Of a stretch of 64,000 bases of DNA, positions 13,084 to 25,034 are shown one piece after another (the first letter of the stretch is position 1; each line of letters starts with the position of its first letter). The notes under the pieces are model-generated. The model was given only the letters and a program-made list of their open reading frames with translations. It was not told the origin of the DNA and did not search any database. Source of the stretch: Phoronis australis (taxonomy: Eukaryota; Phoronida; Phoronidae); assembly GCA_002633005.1 (NCBI GenBank), contig NMRA01000735.1:110006-174005 (forward strand). The letters are read 5' to 3'. Position numbers and translations under genes: made by a program.

Positions 13084-14874
13084 TGTTTCCCTTCATTTTC
13101 AGTCACAAAGGAAGACCACTTTGACCACGAATTCTACTTTTGCTCTAGCTGTAATGGCAAGGAATTCCGGGTCATTTTGTCAGGATACGTTTGGCTTGTA
13201 CTGTATATTAATGCATACAAATAACCCCGAAATGACAGTTAAAGAAACACTCTTGGCGTGAGAAAAAAAAATTCACAGAAAATATCATGGAATCAAAATA
13301 ACTAGTAACATTACTTCTTAGCAATCGACACACCATAAGGTGCACAACAAGAATACAATAACACTGATGATTACGATCTACATGGATACTGCTCAAGAAA
13401 TTCAAACAGCTGTTCTATGATTGTGTCCTTCAGTTCTCGTTTGTTGAGAACACCTCACTGGATCGCTTGTTGACCAGTTTCCATGCCTTAGTTGAACGCA
13501 TTAGTCAAAAACATCTTTACGCTTTCAGTCATTATTTCAGACCTTTATGCTGACTTAAGAGCCCACCCCATTGTGCTGTATGACTCTCTTGCTGTTTGGG
13601 TACTACCTGCCTGCATTTTTACACCTGCAAATGTAAAACTCAATAAGATATTATATTTTATCTAGTCCATTGGTAGGCTACCAGAACAACAATTGTCAAA
13701 CACTCGTAAACACCACTCACACACCTAACTGTAAGCTGATCCCTGTTCATTCAATTCAAACACAGCTTTTGCAACCAATAATCAGTTCAAAAACTCACGT
13801 GACTAGGAATCATGTGCATGACACAGGGAAGAGTGTGTGAGGAGTGTTTAAAGGTAACAAAGCTGGATGCAACACCAGGAGCCATGCTTTTTGAATGGGT
13901 AGCCATGTTTTGTGAATTAACAAAATGAGCTTAAAAATTCCATATGTTGTGGTCATAAGTGAGAGAATTGTGCTGTTTGAGTGGTCTGATTGATACAATA
14001 ATCCACGTCAAAAATCCAGCCTAAATTTGTGGGAAAGTCCAAGCCATGGCTGCGTAGGCTGTTGAGTAGCATGCTCCACAACAGCTTCACTTTTTGTTGG
14101 GTTGTAATATAAAACATCACACAGCGTTTTTTCATGTTGACTATTAAGTCAACTAGGAACATTCAGTTACTAAAATGCACAGCAAAGGTTATGTGTCAAA
14201 CTTATGTATTTGTGATGCCAAATTGAGTTCAACGAGCATGCTGTTAGATCATGAACTTCACCTTCTATACCAGTGACTTTGGCAACCCACTTTCTCCCCA
14301 CATCAGTGATGATCTTCAAGTGCTGTTGGCTGTTTATTATGCCAGCCCATGCTAACTTGCTGCTTGAGTTCGTTGCGAGAGGCAAAAGAGTTGTTAAAGC
14401 CACCATTCAGATTTCCTAGCAAATAGTCATGTTGGTATCTAATAAATAGTCTTTGTAGTTGTATTAATAAACTTAAAAAATGTTGATAAATAACTTGACC
14501 AAGGCTTTTCCTTGCGGGAGCACTGAATTGACCTTGAGGCAGCACACATAGACAGTCCCACAGCGTTTCTTGAGTTGCGGTTCGTTTGAATGAACTTGGA
14601 TAAGGAATTCTCTGCCGAAGATGGGTTCGTTAAAAAGTTGTTTGCAACTCCTTGCTTACAGGAATACGTACAGTTGCGACACCCGATTTGTCAAACATAA
14701 CCTTGTCACCTTCTTGGAATCCCGGCATTGCTTTTTGGCGCTCGTTTAGTTGCTTTAGTGTATTGCAGACGGTAAAATGTAAGGCGTATGGATTTCTACT
14801 TTACACTACTTTGTGTTCCTTCCGTGTAATATCAAAACAATTACGTTCTCGTGGTAGTTAACCAGGAAATGTGA
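13084..14874. other. no recognisable gene
   Basis: Several short open frames are present but none has a recognisable domain. I saw no repeat or RNA gene that I can name. Confidence 0.45.
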
Positions 14875-15901
14875 GAAACTTCGTAATCCCTTAGAACGAT
14901 ACGGGTTAAGAACGTGTCTCGTCGCATTGTGTTAAACTCTGGGAAAGTGTGTATCCATTATTTAGTTATGGTTGTAATAGCGGAAATATACATTTTAGTG
15001 TCTTGGTTGCCCGTTATTCAGTTGATGTAATGCAGAAGTGACGATCTGAAGACTGCATCGTTTTACATCCGATGCACTGAGTGTCATTTTCCTTACAGAA
15101 GAACACAAGATAACAACAGCGCAGTCAGACATTTTCTATAGTTTCCTACTGAAAAATGCGCATAAACCCGGATCCCATGTCAACCGCTGCTATTAGGAAT
15201 CCAATATTCAATCATGGAATCCCGATGTCTCATTTTCTGCCATCAATAGGGGCAAATTGATATAAAACTAACCAAATTTCTTCAACATGTTTCAAAATGC
15301 ATCGGAATACCAACTTCTGAAAAGTTTTTTCTAGACTGGCATAAGTCACGTAAAATATTTTTTGATATGCATCACCAGCTTTAAATAAATTCGCTTATAT
15401 GTAGTCCAAATTTTACAAAGCAAACGACTATCTTATGTGAAAAAACTAAGTCCTATCTTGCATGTGAGGACAAAAAATTCTTTGACTATGTTTGCCGTCA
15501 CATGGCAACTCCATATAAAAACTGAAAGTACAAAAGGTACGAACTTTCTCAGGCTAACTGCCGTTTGTTAAGTAATAAGACTTTTTTTCAAATCTATAAT
15601 TCACAAGATAGATTTAAGAAGTTTTCAAAGCGACGCGTTCAGATACTTGACCCTTTAAATGTACCTACATGTAGAAATGATTGCGCTGCAGAATTCGTAT
15701 TGCACAGGCGATCTAAGGGTCACAGGGTTACAGAAATCTCCATATCCACATTTGTTTCAAGTTGTGCTTGATGATACTAAAGGGTAATTGTTCTATCGAG
15801 GAAAAAAGTTTGCATACGATTTTTCACAATTTGGTTGAAATTAATATCACATATACTCGATTTCCCTTTCATGAATGTGTTCGTCCGTAACTTGATCTGA
15901 C
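14875..15901 (+). repeat. left-arm block upstream of defensin-like gene
   Basis: This block is collinear with the right arm in reverse complement. Bases 14875-15060 match 50920-51130. Bases 15000-15310 match 46180-46520. Bases 15655-15740 match about 45790-45870, sharing TAGAAATGATTGCGCTGCAG. It is probably the 5' flank of the defensin-like gene. No clear TATA box was seen close to the ATG. Confidence 0.75.
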
Positions 15902-15913
15902 ATTGAATTACAG
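15902..15913 (+). promoter_or_regulatory. putative 3' splice site before the start codon
   Basis: ATTGAATTACAG followed by AAAAC lies 14 bases before the ATG. The same string precedes the right paralog (AG at 45714-45715, minus strand). This fits a 5' untranslated exon joined to the coding exon. It is inferred, and no upstream exon is proven. Confidence 0.45.
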
Positions 15914-15927
15914 AAAACATTGAAGTC

Positions 15928-16009
15928 ATGAAGTACGTTGCAGTATTCCTTGTATTGATGCTGGCTGTGGGCTACCTCCAGGGGCTGCCGGAAGATGGCG
16001 AAGACGACG
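15928..16009 (+). CDS. defensin-like peptide gene, left copy, exon 1 (signal peptide and acidic pro-piece)
   Basis: This first coding exon has 27 codons plus one base. It joins exon 2 at 23715-23827 and gives a 64-residue precursor. Residues 1-20 are a typical secretory signal: MK, then a Val/Leu/Ala/Phe-rich core, then an LQG end. An acidic stretch rich in Glu and Asp follows. The exon ends at the donor G|GTGAGA (GT at 16010), phase 1. The paralog on the minus strand at 45619-45700 has the same length, phase and donor position, and about 17 of 27 residues are identical. Without splicing the frame runs on to 16146, but that tail is intronic and is not kept as an open frame in the paralog. The product is likely a secreted antimicrobial defence peptide. 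Exons were predicted from sequence alone; there is no transcript evidence. Confidence 0.8.
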
Positions 16010-17361
16010 GTGAGAACAATAACTGTCAATGCCCTGGACTTTTTGTTGGCACGAATTTTGCAAGTAAAGCCGAAGTGATCACGGGCAGTGCTTGGAATAC
16101 CTGGCGATGTCTCGCGAATTATTGTATTTTCGCGAGGTTTTTATAGCTGCTAAATCATGGGACGTGGATTAAAAACCTTATTACACTACACTAGCACCTC
16201 ACACTTAATGGTGCATTTCCTCCTTTGTTGAGCTGACTAAAAGAAAAGGAAATTAGGACTTTTACTTTAACAAAATCAGTTTCGTGATAATTCTTACCGC
16301 TATGCAATCCCATTCCCGTTTCCAACTAAAATATCAAAACCATCAACTACTCAAAAACGTTTCAGAGTCTACATGTATTTGGGTTTGGCAACCTTAAAAA
16401 TAAAGATTAAAAACGATGCACGTATGCCTTGTCTCTGACTTGATTTAACAAGTCAAGAACTGACGAGCGTGATCATGTTTCGAAACTCAGAAAAGCTTTG
16501 GTTAAGAAGTCGAAGTTGAAAGCTGAGCAACAATGAAATGAAGTTCATCAGTGTTTCTTTGCATATAGTAGTAGGTGGATGTACACACTATTTGACCAAA
16601 TTTTTGGACACTAAGTAAAGATCTCAAGCAAGGTAGTTTTTATTTACTATATATTACTTTATAGATACCCGTGTAACTTTCTGCAGATCCCTCAGCCACC
16701 GAGAGGTGGCGCGACAAAACTGCATGATGACTAATCGGACGATAAGAGCCTACTTACGGTAGTAAGGCATGAGCTCATTGTTGCGACTTTGGCGCAACGC
16801 CCGGAACGTATATTTTTACTGTTTGGGCTTATCGGTATGTATGACGGATACACAATTACCCAGGCACCACTCACGGGGGTTGTGACAATTCCTGTGATGA
16901 GCCGGCCTTGGGAAGATGAAGCGTTCGACGTGCTTAACAGGTCTTCAGTTTAACAGCGTATAAGATTACTTGTCTGACTCGTTCCTGTAATTGTTTGCCA
17001 CGTCAGTTCGGAAGTGGAAGCCTTAACAGAACCAGGACGTGCTTTCGTTCTTGGGAGAAAACAGAATAGATTACTACTTGGATGTTGCCTGTGTTGGTGA
17101 TGAGTCGGCCGTGGCTCAAGTTCACGCTGGTTGTTTTCCAGTATATGTGTTTAATATGAAAGCGAGCACTACTCCCAAAGCTTTTGCCATAGCCAAATCG
17201 CAGGGGAAGGTGTTATCAGATGTATAGCGTAGCGTTCCTCTGCTTCATACAATGAGTTTTGGTCCTATGATTTTTTTGCATTTTGCAAAGTAATTAGTAT
17301 AGTAACAGCCAATCTGCGTTGTCACACGGTTCGCCTTATGACGAAGCTCAGCGACTAGTCT

Positions 17362-17702
17362 GTGATTAGAGGCTCCTTAACCAACTTCCAGGCTGACAAA
17401 TGTTTTGCTGTGGACCTCTTGTTCGATCTAGGCATCAAAGTAAATGTAGAGAAGTCTGTTTTGCTCCCTCACAGACTGTGTCTTATATTGGTGGTTATCC
17501 TTCTGCAGACGGAGTGGCGAGTCTCAATCTTTCAGCATTGCGCTTATTGAACCTTCACCATACGACTCGACACTTTCTAGACCTGTTAGGGAAGATCGCG
17601 ACTAGCGTCAACCAAGTACTCAAAACGGCTTCAGATCAAAATATAGGTTATTATGTAACTGATGGGTCAAACAACAAATTGATCCCTTTACTGTTATGTT
17701 GA
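17362..17702 (+). pseudogene. possible reverse transcriptase remnant
   Basis: Two overlapping frames read like the end of a retroelement reverse transcriptase palm/thumb. The first gives FAVDLLFDLGIKVNVEKS and the second continues as PSQTVSYIGG. The pattern of a leucine-rich stretch, KVN-EKS and a YIG turn is seen in gypsy-, DIRS- and pararetrovirus-type enzymes. A frameshift near 17455 separates the parts. The catalytic YxDD box is not seen, and the call is weak. Confidence 0.35.
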
Positions 17703-19175
17703 GTGGTTGCCTGGATTTTCTAGCTTAAAAGTTTGATCAAGGACCTGCTTTCAGGACTTAGAAACTTTTACCTGTAGGGCAGCATCCTCACGTCATTAGG
17801 CTGTTAAGTGGCACCTAAGATAGGTGACCTTCTGAGAAACAATTCCTGATTAAGATATTTTTCAGGTTGTTAAGACTCCTTGCAACCCTCTTAGGAAATC
17901 AAAATTAAAACATCTCACTAAGAAACTTGTTTTATTATTGTCACTATGTCTTTTTGGAGCTGCGGTGGTTTCCTTTTAGGTTAAATCTCAGTTTTTGTTT
18001 TTGTCCAAAAACAATGTCTGCCATATCTGAGACAGATTTTCCAAGCAGAGTAGAGTCATTCATAAACCTTATCTAGTTTTTTTGTCTAGGAAATTCTAAG
18101 AACAAATACTTGGACCCTAAGCGTTGTCTGTCGATTCCTGTATATCTCCAGAGATCAGAGTACCATCCTTTTTATTCTCCCCATCTACATGTACATGTAA
18201 CAACGAAATGGGTAGTCACAACCGTTCAACTGGCTTATATGTAAGACTTCAATCTTGCACTAAAATGCTCCAAATCATACCAGAAAACGCTTTACTCGTA
18301 GTACAAGTCGTTCTAGTGTTTTCTTCAAGGGTGTGTCTGTGTTGACCATTTTGTCTTCGGGTGACTGGTATTCAGAGTTAATGTTTATTTAACACTATTT
18401 GTAAGCAGCTACTATGGTTTTTTGTTATTTACTTTGTGTATTTTTCCTATTATGAATGCTATGATACGCCTTATTTTGCGGGTTTCTGTTCGGGAGAAAA
18501 GTGTTTTTCATTTATATGTAGTATTATTCGCTTTTGAGCTCGGGGTTTGATCTCACGTTGATTTTTTACAATTGCTTATTTGTTTGTTTACTCGGGTATT
18601 CATCCCGAGTGGTGTTTTTAACAAATGAATACAGTCCGAATATTGACTTATTTTTGGTTTGCGTGTATTTTCTGAACCGTACACACAGTTTATCCAAAGC
18701 ATGTTCATCAATTTTCTTCATAGGTAACTATAAGGTAATTCTTGTACATGCATATGGCAAATAAAATTGACAATTTTTTTCAAATTGTATTTTATGAGAA
18801 TATACGTACCATATAGTGGCCACTTCTCTCCATACCTGCCCTTGAACTTCCACAGTCGCTTTCATAAAGGTGGTCTAAAGTTAATCCTGGTTGAAACTGG
18901 GCTTAGACCAGGTTTAAAGATAATCTGCATTTCATAAAGGTGGTTTAACTTTTAGACCAGAGGTCTTGTAAAACCTGGTTTAACTCCAGTTTAGACCTGG
19001 TCAAAGTCAGTTTTCATTTCACCAACGAGGTATATATTACTTAGACCTGTATTAAGATCATAAACCAGGATTAACTTTAGACTTGGTCATACCCAGGTTC
19101 AACACTTTTAAATATGGCTGACTCGGACTTGCGAGATATACATGTGCTCTATCGAGCAGGTTAAATACGTCGCGC

Positions 19176-20089
19176 GTGCGTCGCCGACGCAATTTTAGAG
19201 CGAGAGTAAACTATTTTGAATTTTACGACGAGACAGATTTCAAAAAGCGGTTCCGAATGACAAAACAGACAACCTGTTTGCGATTCTATGCAACCGGCAG
19301 CTATCAATGCGTGGCGGGCGACCTGAGCGGCATTAGTGTGGCATCTGTCTGCAGGATTGTGCGGAGGGTAAGCGAGGCGATCGCATCACTGAAACCACAA
19401 TACATCAATATGCCCGATCCGAGAGAAGCCAACAGAATCAAACAGCATTTTTTCCACGTTGCACATTTCCCTGGAGTTGTCGGTTGTATTGACGGTACAC
19501 ACATCAGAATTGCTTGCCCACGAGGAATCGGGAATCCTGCCGCGTACGTCAATCGGAAGGGGTTTTACTCGTTGAATGTGCAGGCAGTATGCGATGCATC
19601 AATGATGATTCGCAATGTAGTAAATCGCTGGCCTGGATCAACCCACGACAGCACAATACTTCGCAACAGCACACTGGCAGAAAAGCTTCAAAATGGAAGG
19701 ATCAGGGGTTCACTTCTTGGCGACAATGGATATGCCTGTGAAAGATATCTACTAACCCCTGTACTACGACCACCACAGATGCAGAGTTGCGTTATAATGC
19801 TGCCCACAAACGTACTCGAAATATCATAGAAAGGGTTTTTGGGACACTTAAGAGACGTTTTCCTTGCATCAGCATAGATTCTCGACTTAGGTGCCGAACA
19901 CACACTGCCCAGGCAATCGTTGTATCGCTGTGTGTATTGCACAACATGTCAAGATTGAACGGGGACGAAGATTTCATTCCCCAAGAAGATGATGGTGATG
20001 ATGAGGACGTCAACATCAATGTTGTTACACATGACGGGCAAAGAGGACTAGTGTTTAGACGTTTGCTGATTCAACACCATTTCGCGTGA
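19176..20089 (+). pseudogene. Harbinger transposase (HARBI1-like, DDE_4 nuclease), frameshifted
   Basis: The first frame (19176-19829) has LRFYATGSYQ..GDLSGIS, the helical lead-in typical of these transposases. It then has CIDGTHIRI with the first catalytic Asp, and NRWPGSTHDSTI with the region of the second. The second frame (to 20089) supplies IERVFGTLKRRFPCI with the catalytic Glu and the conserved tail LCVLHN. The frame changes at about 19765-19790. Some 50 residues that normally lie between the FRM- and LRF- segments are missing near residues 30-35, through a deletion or an unrecognised intron. The N-terminus is unclear: an upstream ATG at 19111 is in a frame that soon meets a stop. Its role in an intact element would be cut-and-paste transposition. 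Confidence 0.88.
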
Positions 20090-21312
20090 TAACAAAGAAG
20101 TGTGTGAATTGTAAACAAGTCATAAACTCCTATATCGTGTATATAAATACTTATATTCATCTATTTTGTTCTCACAAACTGAAAACAACGAATATATGTT
20201 TGATACACTTGTCAAAATTTAACAAAATCTGATTACACGGTAATAACCAGTGTTCTTTCTTACATTAATGTACTTATTTCTTTCTGTAGTTTCTTTTCTT
20301 TCAAAAGAAGAACTCTTTCCTTGAGGTCCATAACTTCCATCCTCCTGTGATGCTCTTTGCGTCTCATTGTAAGAATTTCGACAGGTACAATTTCGTTGTT
20401 ATAATTGGCACGCGTAGAAGCTGAAACAAAATATATCAATTGGATTGAAAGCCAAATAGAGTCACTGACAGTGGTTTTTTTGGTTGTAAATGTTTCATGT
20501 ATCTATATACATGTGAGGAAAATTGATACAGTACAACGAGTCTTCGTTAATCGGACATTTTAAATCACGAAAAGTCAAAAATTTAATTATGAATTCTTGG
20601 CTCCAACATTAATGGTTAATTCCCCTCGATGATTGGTTTATAAGTATTCAACGTAAATCTATAACTTTCTCAAACAAAGGGCCAATGAAATATCATTTGT
20701 CATATACATCATTCATGCCGCCATGCAAAACAACCACACCCATATTAAACGTTAATTAAGATAACTTTGTTTTTAATCGTTTATTTTAATAATTACGAAA
20801 CATGCAAGTCCCGTTCATGCAACTTTGTCAAGGAAAATGGCGTTAAATATTGAGGCGTCTGAATAACTGCAATGGTTCCGCAATTTTTGTTCTAATGCAC
20901 AAAATTTCCCATGATACGGAAAATATTTCCGCAAGTATTTCCGCAAAAACGCCTTCCATGAACGGGACTTACATGTAGGTTCATACACGGAAAAGACTGC
21001 ATGCCTACAATTGTACCTCGGGAATTTGACGGCTTTTCTGACTCCATTGCTTTTCTAGCACCAACAGGGCTTCTCAGGCGAAATGGAACTTGGTAGCTTT
21101 GTGGCGTACCTTGTCTACTTATCTCTGAGTAGGGGGTACAGTAGACTTGTTCTTGGTTGCCACGCGGTGTACTCAGTGTACTGGAACCACGTGCGGGACT
21201 CGAAAGGGGAGTCTGCTGTCTACTCAGTTCGCGGCTCGTCCCGGGTACATAGGCTCCTTGAGCACATTGGGATTTGCTCTCCCTGTAGCATCTGAGTTTT
21301 TGTGGACTGCAT
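20090..21312. other. interior of Harbinger element between its two genes
   Basis: About 20090-20890 is noncoding by eye. A 149-residue open frame on the minus strand (20892-21341) lies directly after the SANT/Myb-like gene. It may be a frameshifted C-terminal part of that protein, since it is Ser/Pro/Thr/Arg-rich, but it has no recognisable domain. Confidence 0.4.
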
Positions 21313-21833
21313 CTACCGTGGCTGACAAGAAGACAGCACATTCAAATGTTGACCCGTACCTGTTGCAGTGTGTCCCTCAGACTCCATACAGTCTGACTGG
21401 TTATGCAGGGCGTCATCGTCGTAAGCATTTCGGGCAGGACTGACGACGTCATCATCTAGGATCAAGTCTAACACCACCTGATTTTCATGACTGAGTTCCA
21501 CCTCCTTTGGTCCTCCGCCGGTTTCCTTTGCAGCTTTTTTAGTGATGAAAATTCCTTTTTGGCCTTCATTTTTGAGCGTTTCCAAAAGACCTTTATCTGT
21601 TTATCGTTGCGTTTTTCTGATTGCGGGAACTGTGCAGCCAGTCTGTACCCAATGTCCCTCCAAGCCTGTTGCTTCCGTTGACTTGTTTTGGCGTCACTTT
21701 TCTTGTTCTCTATTACATCAATTTTTTCTGCAATGAGTTCTGTGAGGAAACCTTTTTCCTCAGAAGAAAAGTTTTCCAACCTTTTTCTACCCATTTTATT
21801 GATGACAGAGCCACCACGAAAATACTTCTGCAC
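21313..21833 (-). pseudogene. Harbinger accessory SANT/Myb-like DNA-binding protein, frameshifted
   Basis: From the ATG at 21833 the frame reads a basic, helical Myb/SANT-like domain with WRDIG and KQIKVFWKR. It runs to 21468 in one frame. The continuation in another frame (21585-21313) holds the diagnostic ETGGGPKEVE motif of this family and then an acidic stretch. The frames overlap near 21560, so at least one indel is present. In intact Harbingers this protein helps bring the transposase to the nucleus and to the terminal repeats. Confidence 0.8.
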
Positions 21834-23714
21834 TGATTTACCTACATGTACCAGTGTGTGCTAGCTGTCATTGAAACCCACGTGATCACAATTCCATTGA
21901 AGCACTTCAATAGCTTCTTTGTTGGGTTTACCGGGCTCTACACAGTGGGTTGCCTTTGATACTTTAAGCCTGGTTTTACTGAACCGGCTAACTGGTCTAG
22001 CAAAACCAGGCTTTCAGATTGTTAAACCATGATGGTGAAATGCAAGTTAGGTCTAATATTAGACCAGGTTTAGGAAGACCAGGTTTAAGTCTTAAACCTG
22101 GTTTTGTTAAACCACCTTTATGAAATCGGCTGCCAGTGTTCAAGTTGGGGAATCAATCAACTCATGCCGTCCGAGCAGAAGTGAGTTCCTATTGGTTAGA
22201 TTGGTGATAAAGCAGTTCGAAGTCACCCTTTTCGGTGACTGAAAGGACTGGGGGTTTAAGAAGGAACCAAAAATAAGTTAGTATAAGGTAAGTTTATTCT
22301 CATGAATTTTACAATTTTATGGTTAACTGGCCAGTTATCCGTGATAGTCTGTATTGGCTGCTACTTCACCTGGTCAAAAATGGCCAGCTTTAAAGCCATC
22401 TTCAAATAATAGTAAACTAATGATTATCTAAGCCAAAAATAATACCTGTGGTCGACTGGTGAAATTACATCACTCGATTCATCTGAGGATTAACAAAAAT
22501 TAACTCAATCCGCTTGCAATTTGATTAAACCAGCTGACCAAATGTTTTTAAGGTCAAAATTTAAAACTGGCACGAGATGCTTAAAAAACAAAATCGTAAC
22601 GGATATCCGTATTGCACGTGCCACAAAGTTTACAATGTTAATTTTCATGGTCTGACAATCTAAGCGTTCAACCCCACCATACATCGGTTCAATGCACGCA
22701 CACCACGAATCAAATACGCAAACAGGTAGGAAATGTTTTATCTCCAATTCATTTATCTTCCCTGGTAACAGACACTTTTAATCGGGACTTTTACTGCCTG
22801 TGTTGTCAGGCTATGCCAAAGCAAAGCATGACGGGACCAGTCAGCGGTAGCCAAATTGCTATACTGGAGAGTACTTACATGTATAACATATCCCGCCAAA
22901 ACTTCGACTTGTTGAGCGACCACAACTAACCATTTTGCACTGGGAACTGCTGCCTTGCCTAAGCTCGAATACGAAGAATTGGAAAAAAATATTAAGTTTT
23001 AAAACGTATTTAAGAATACGTACATCAAACGTACCTAGAGTGGCGTACATGAAGTAATATCCCACGAGACATTATTACGCGTATCGACCGAGACTGAAGG
23101 AATAATGTCGATTGCGCTAACAATGCCCTAACTTTTGAACTTACCATGTCAGAGGTCACTATTGAAGTAGTGCGGAAGGTGAATACGAAAAACATTAGTA
23201 CATGGCCGTATTTCCCTGGACAGGTTCAACGCGTATGGGATAAAAAACGTTCTACATTATTCAACATTAATGAACTAGTCGTCCATGGATTTTTTCAACA
23301 GTTGTGTTTATTTATATGCCTTATGTTAACTGCAACAGAGGCAGTTTTGGATGTTATCCGTAAAAAACCTAAAAAACTGTGGTAGCTAACTTGTATGCTT
23401 CACGAACTGGAAAGGATGCTCTCATTGGTAATAAGCTGTTGTTTTGATACAACTCCGTTCAACTCCACGTCACTTAGTCTTTCTTCCCCGAACCCCCCCC
23501 CCCCCACCCGAGAGGACGCTCCCTCTCCAACACTCATTATACAACAGCAGGTGTTATGATTTTCGTCACTTTCTACATTGTGCCAGAGCCTTTCGAACGT
23601 CGACGCCCTTACCTCCAAACACAGGTCAAGAGCTGAAGCCGCACGCTTCTACCGTTAGAATTCTGAAATAACGTACGACAGTATTTTACAAATGAATAGT
23701 GTCCTCTATTTCAG

Positions 23715-23827
23715 CTGGACAGCAAAGATCCCGCCGATGCTCTGGTATAAGTTGCGGTATAACTTGCCTGACCAAAGGTGGAGGCGAATGCAAAGGGTCA
23801 AGATGTGTGTGTAATAGATCTAAATAG
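23715..23827 (+). CDS. defensin-like peptide gene, left copy, exon 2 (mature six-cysteine peptide)
   Basis: The exon starts after the acceptor TTTCAG (AG at 23713-23714) and is read in phase 1, which exactly matches exon 1. A short linker ends in RSRR, a likely furin-type cleavage site. A 29-residue peptide follows, with six cysteines spaced C-x4-C-x3-C-x7-C-x4-C-x1-C and a GG-x-C just before the last group. The stop TAG is at 23825-23827. This is the CS-alpha-beta defensin signature, including the GxC gamma-core. The first loop is short (four residues), as in loop-truncated defensins and some short channel-blocking peptides, so an ion-channel role cannot be excluded. The mature part is clearly basic. 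No break is seen. Confidence 0.82.
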
Positions 23828-25034
23828 GTAGGTATCAAACTATGGAGAATCAAGGAAAATAGTACAATTGGTTCTGATCTGCGACAAAACGTTTGTGAAA
23901 AATGCACCTCAATGTTAAAAAAACAGCGCCAACACCCCAACAATTTTTGTTCCAAAAGCTTCACAAACGTAAGCAACAACATCGTATGGTAACTTAGCAA
24001 GACTCACCACTTTCTTAGCTACAAATGTTGCGGACAACTCTGCTTACCACATGATTACAATCAACCCGGTCATTCCGAGCGGTAGTACCGCGTCATTGGA
24101 GAGTTTGGGCTGGATAAAATAGCACACCACTTAAGCGCATATTGTGTGACTTTTGAAAATTGTATAACTACATGCATACCGCATCACGCATCAGTTCTCC
24201 AAGACAAGAGCCAGATAGTCTAACCAAGATCTGTCCGGATCTTGGACATGAGATTGACGGGTTTAATTTCTACTTTTCCAATACTGGGTGGAGTTCAATA
24301 ACTCTAGGACCTCGTTGGAAAACCCCGACTTCGCTTGATTACGCGAGATATTGCAGTCTCTTTTAAATAAAAACACGTGGTTTTGGCTACATGTTTCTAG
24401 CAGTGACACAGCTACTGATACAGTGTATATCCTAGTATTATACCTCGCATCGTGTGGTACAGAATCTGGGGGCAGCTTTTTTAACAGCAAGGCCACTGCG
24501 ACTGCAGAATGATGGTGAAGTCTACGTTAAATTCTCTATATTATGGAACATACATGTACATGTAGAGTATGCACTGTTGAGGCTGCACCCTATTGTTTGA
24601 GACTACAACTACACATATACATGTAGGCCTTTATGTACATGTAAGTGTTTAATGAACGAAAGGCTCACTCAGTTTTTATTTATACATGTATTACTAGAGT
24701 TTGGCAAATTGTAAATTACTTCATATTAGCAATAAGATGATGGGGTGAAGTCACACATGCTTGAGTTTTGAACGTCACAGGCACGCAATTGATTTAGGGA
24801 TCTTAGTTGATTAGGTATGTTCACAGTCCAAATTTGGATATTAGGTCCCCTGTGTCCAGGAATTGAGAATAAGTTAACTTAAGCAGTTGTTAATATTTCA
24901 CTAAGAAATATTTGTTCACCATTTCAAACATTACCATTATCACAATGATGAAGACAGTTCAGACCGCAGAGGTTACCGTGAACATATCCAGTTAAAGTAC
25001 TAGATTTAACAACAATAAATCTTCTGGAACTTTC
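23828..25034. other. 3' flank of left defensin-like gene
   Basis: Directly after the stop codon comes GTAGGTAT, which is mirrored by GTACGTAT after the right paralog's stop. This is either a conserved flank or a donor for an untranslated exon. The rest shows no gene. TACATGTA motifs are clustered at about 24545-24640. Confidence 0.4.

Larger units (their letters stand above)
18853..22132 (+). mobile_element. PIF/Harbinger DNA transposon inside the defensin intron
   Basis: The element is about 3.3 kb with 26-bp terminal inverted repeats (18853-18878 and 22107-22132, about 23 of 26 matching, both starting CAG and containing TTTCATAAAGGTGGT). The trinucleotide CCA flanks both ends (18850-18852 and 22133-22135), which fits a 3-bp target duplication, though Harbingers usually favour TWA. 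Subterminal ACCAGGTTTAA motifs recur in both orientations. It carries a DDE transposase on + and a SANT/Myb-like gene on -, in convergent order, as is usual for the family. Both genes are frameshifted, so the copy is probably dead. Confidence 0.88.
16010..23714 (+). other. intron of left defensin-like gene (7.7 kb, transposon-filled)
   Basis: It begins GTGAGA and ends with a pyrimidine-rich TCTATTTCAG. Its first 130 or so bases (16010-16150) match the start of the right paralog's intron. Its last 320 or so (23395-23714) match the end of that intron, which is only 1220 bases long. The extra 6.5 kb includes a Harbinger element (18853-22132) and a possible reverse transcriptase remnant (17362-17702). 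A run of 14 or so C residues lies near 23492-23506. The rest (16150-17360, 17700-18850, 22133-23394) shows nothing I can name. Confidence 0.7.

Noticed and set aside
15928-16146. A 72-residue open frame with signal peptide as a complete single-exon gene
   Set aside because: A consensus donor interrupts it at 16010, and the paralog loses the frame after the same point. The phase-1 join to exon 2 restores a coherent cysteine-rich precursor.
20892-21341. A 149-residue minus-strand open frame as a separate gene
   Set aside because: It lies inside the Harbinger element directly after the SANT/Myb-like gene and has no domain. At most it is a frameshifted tail of that protein.
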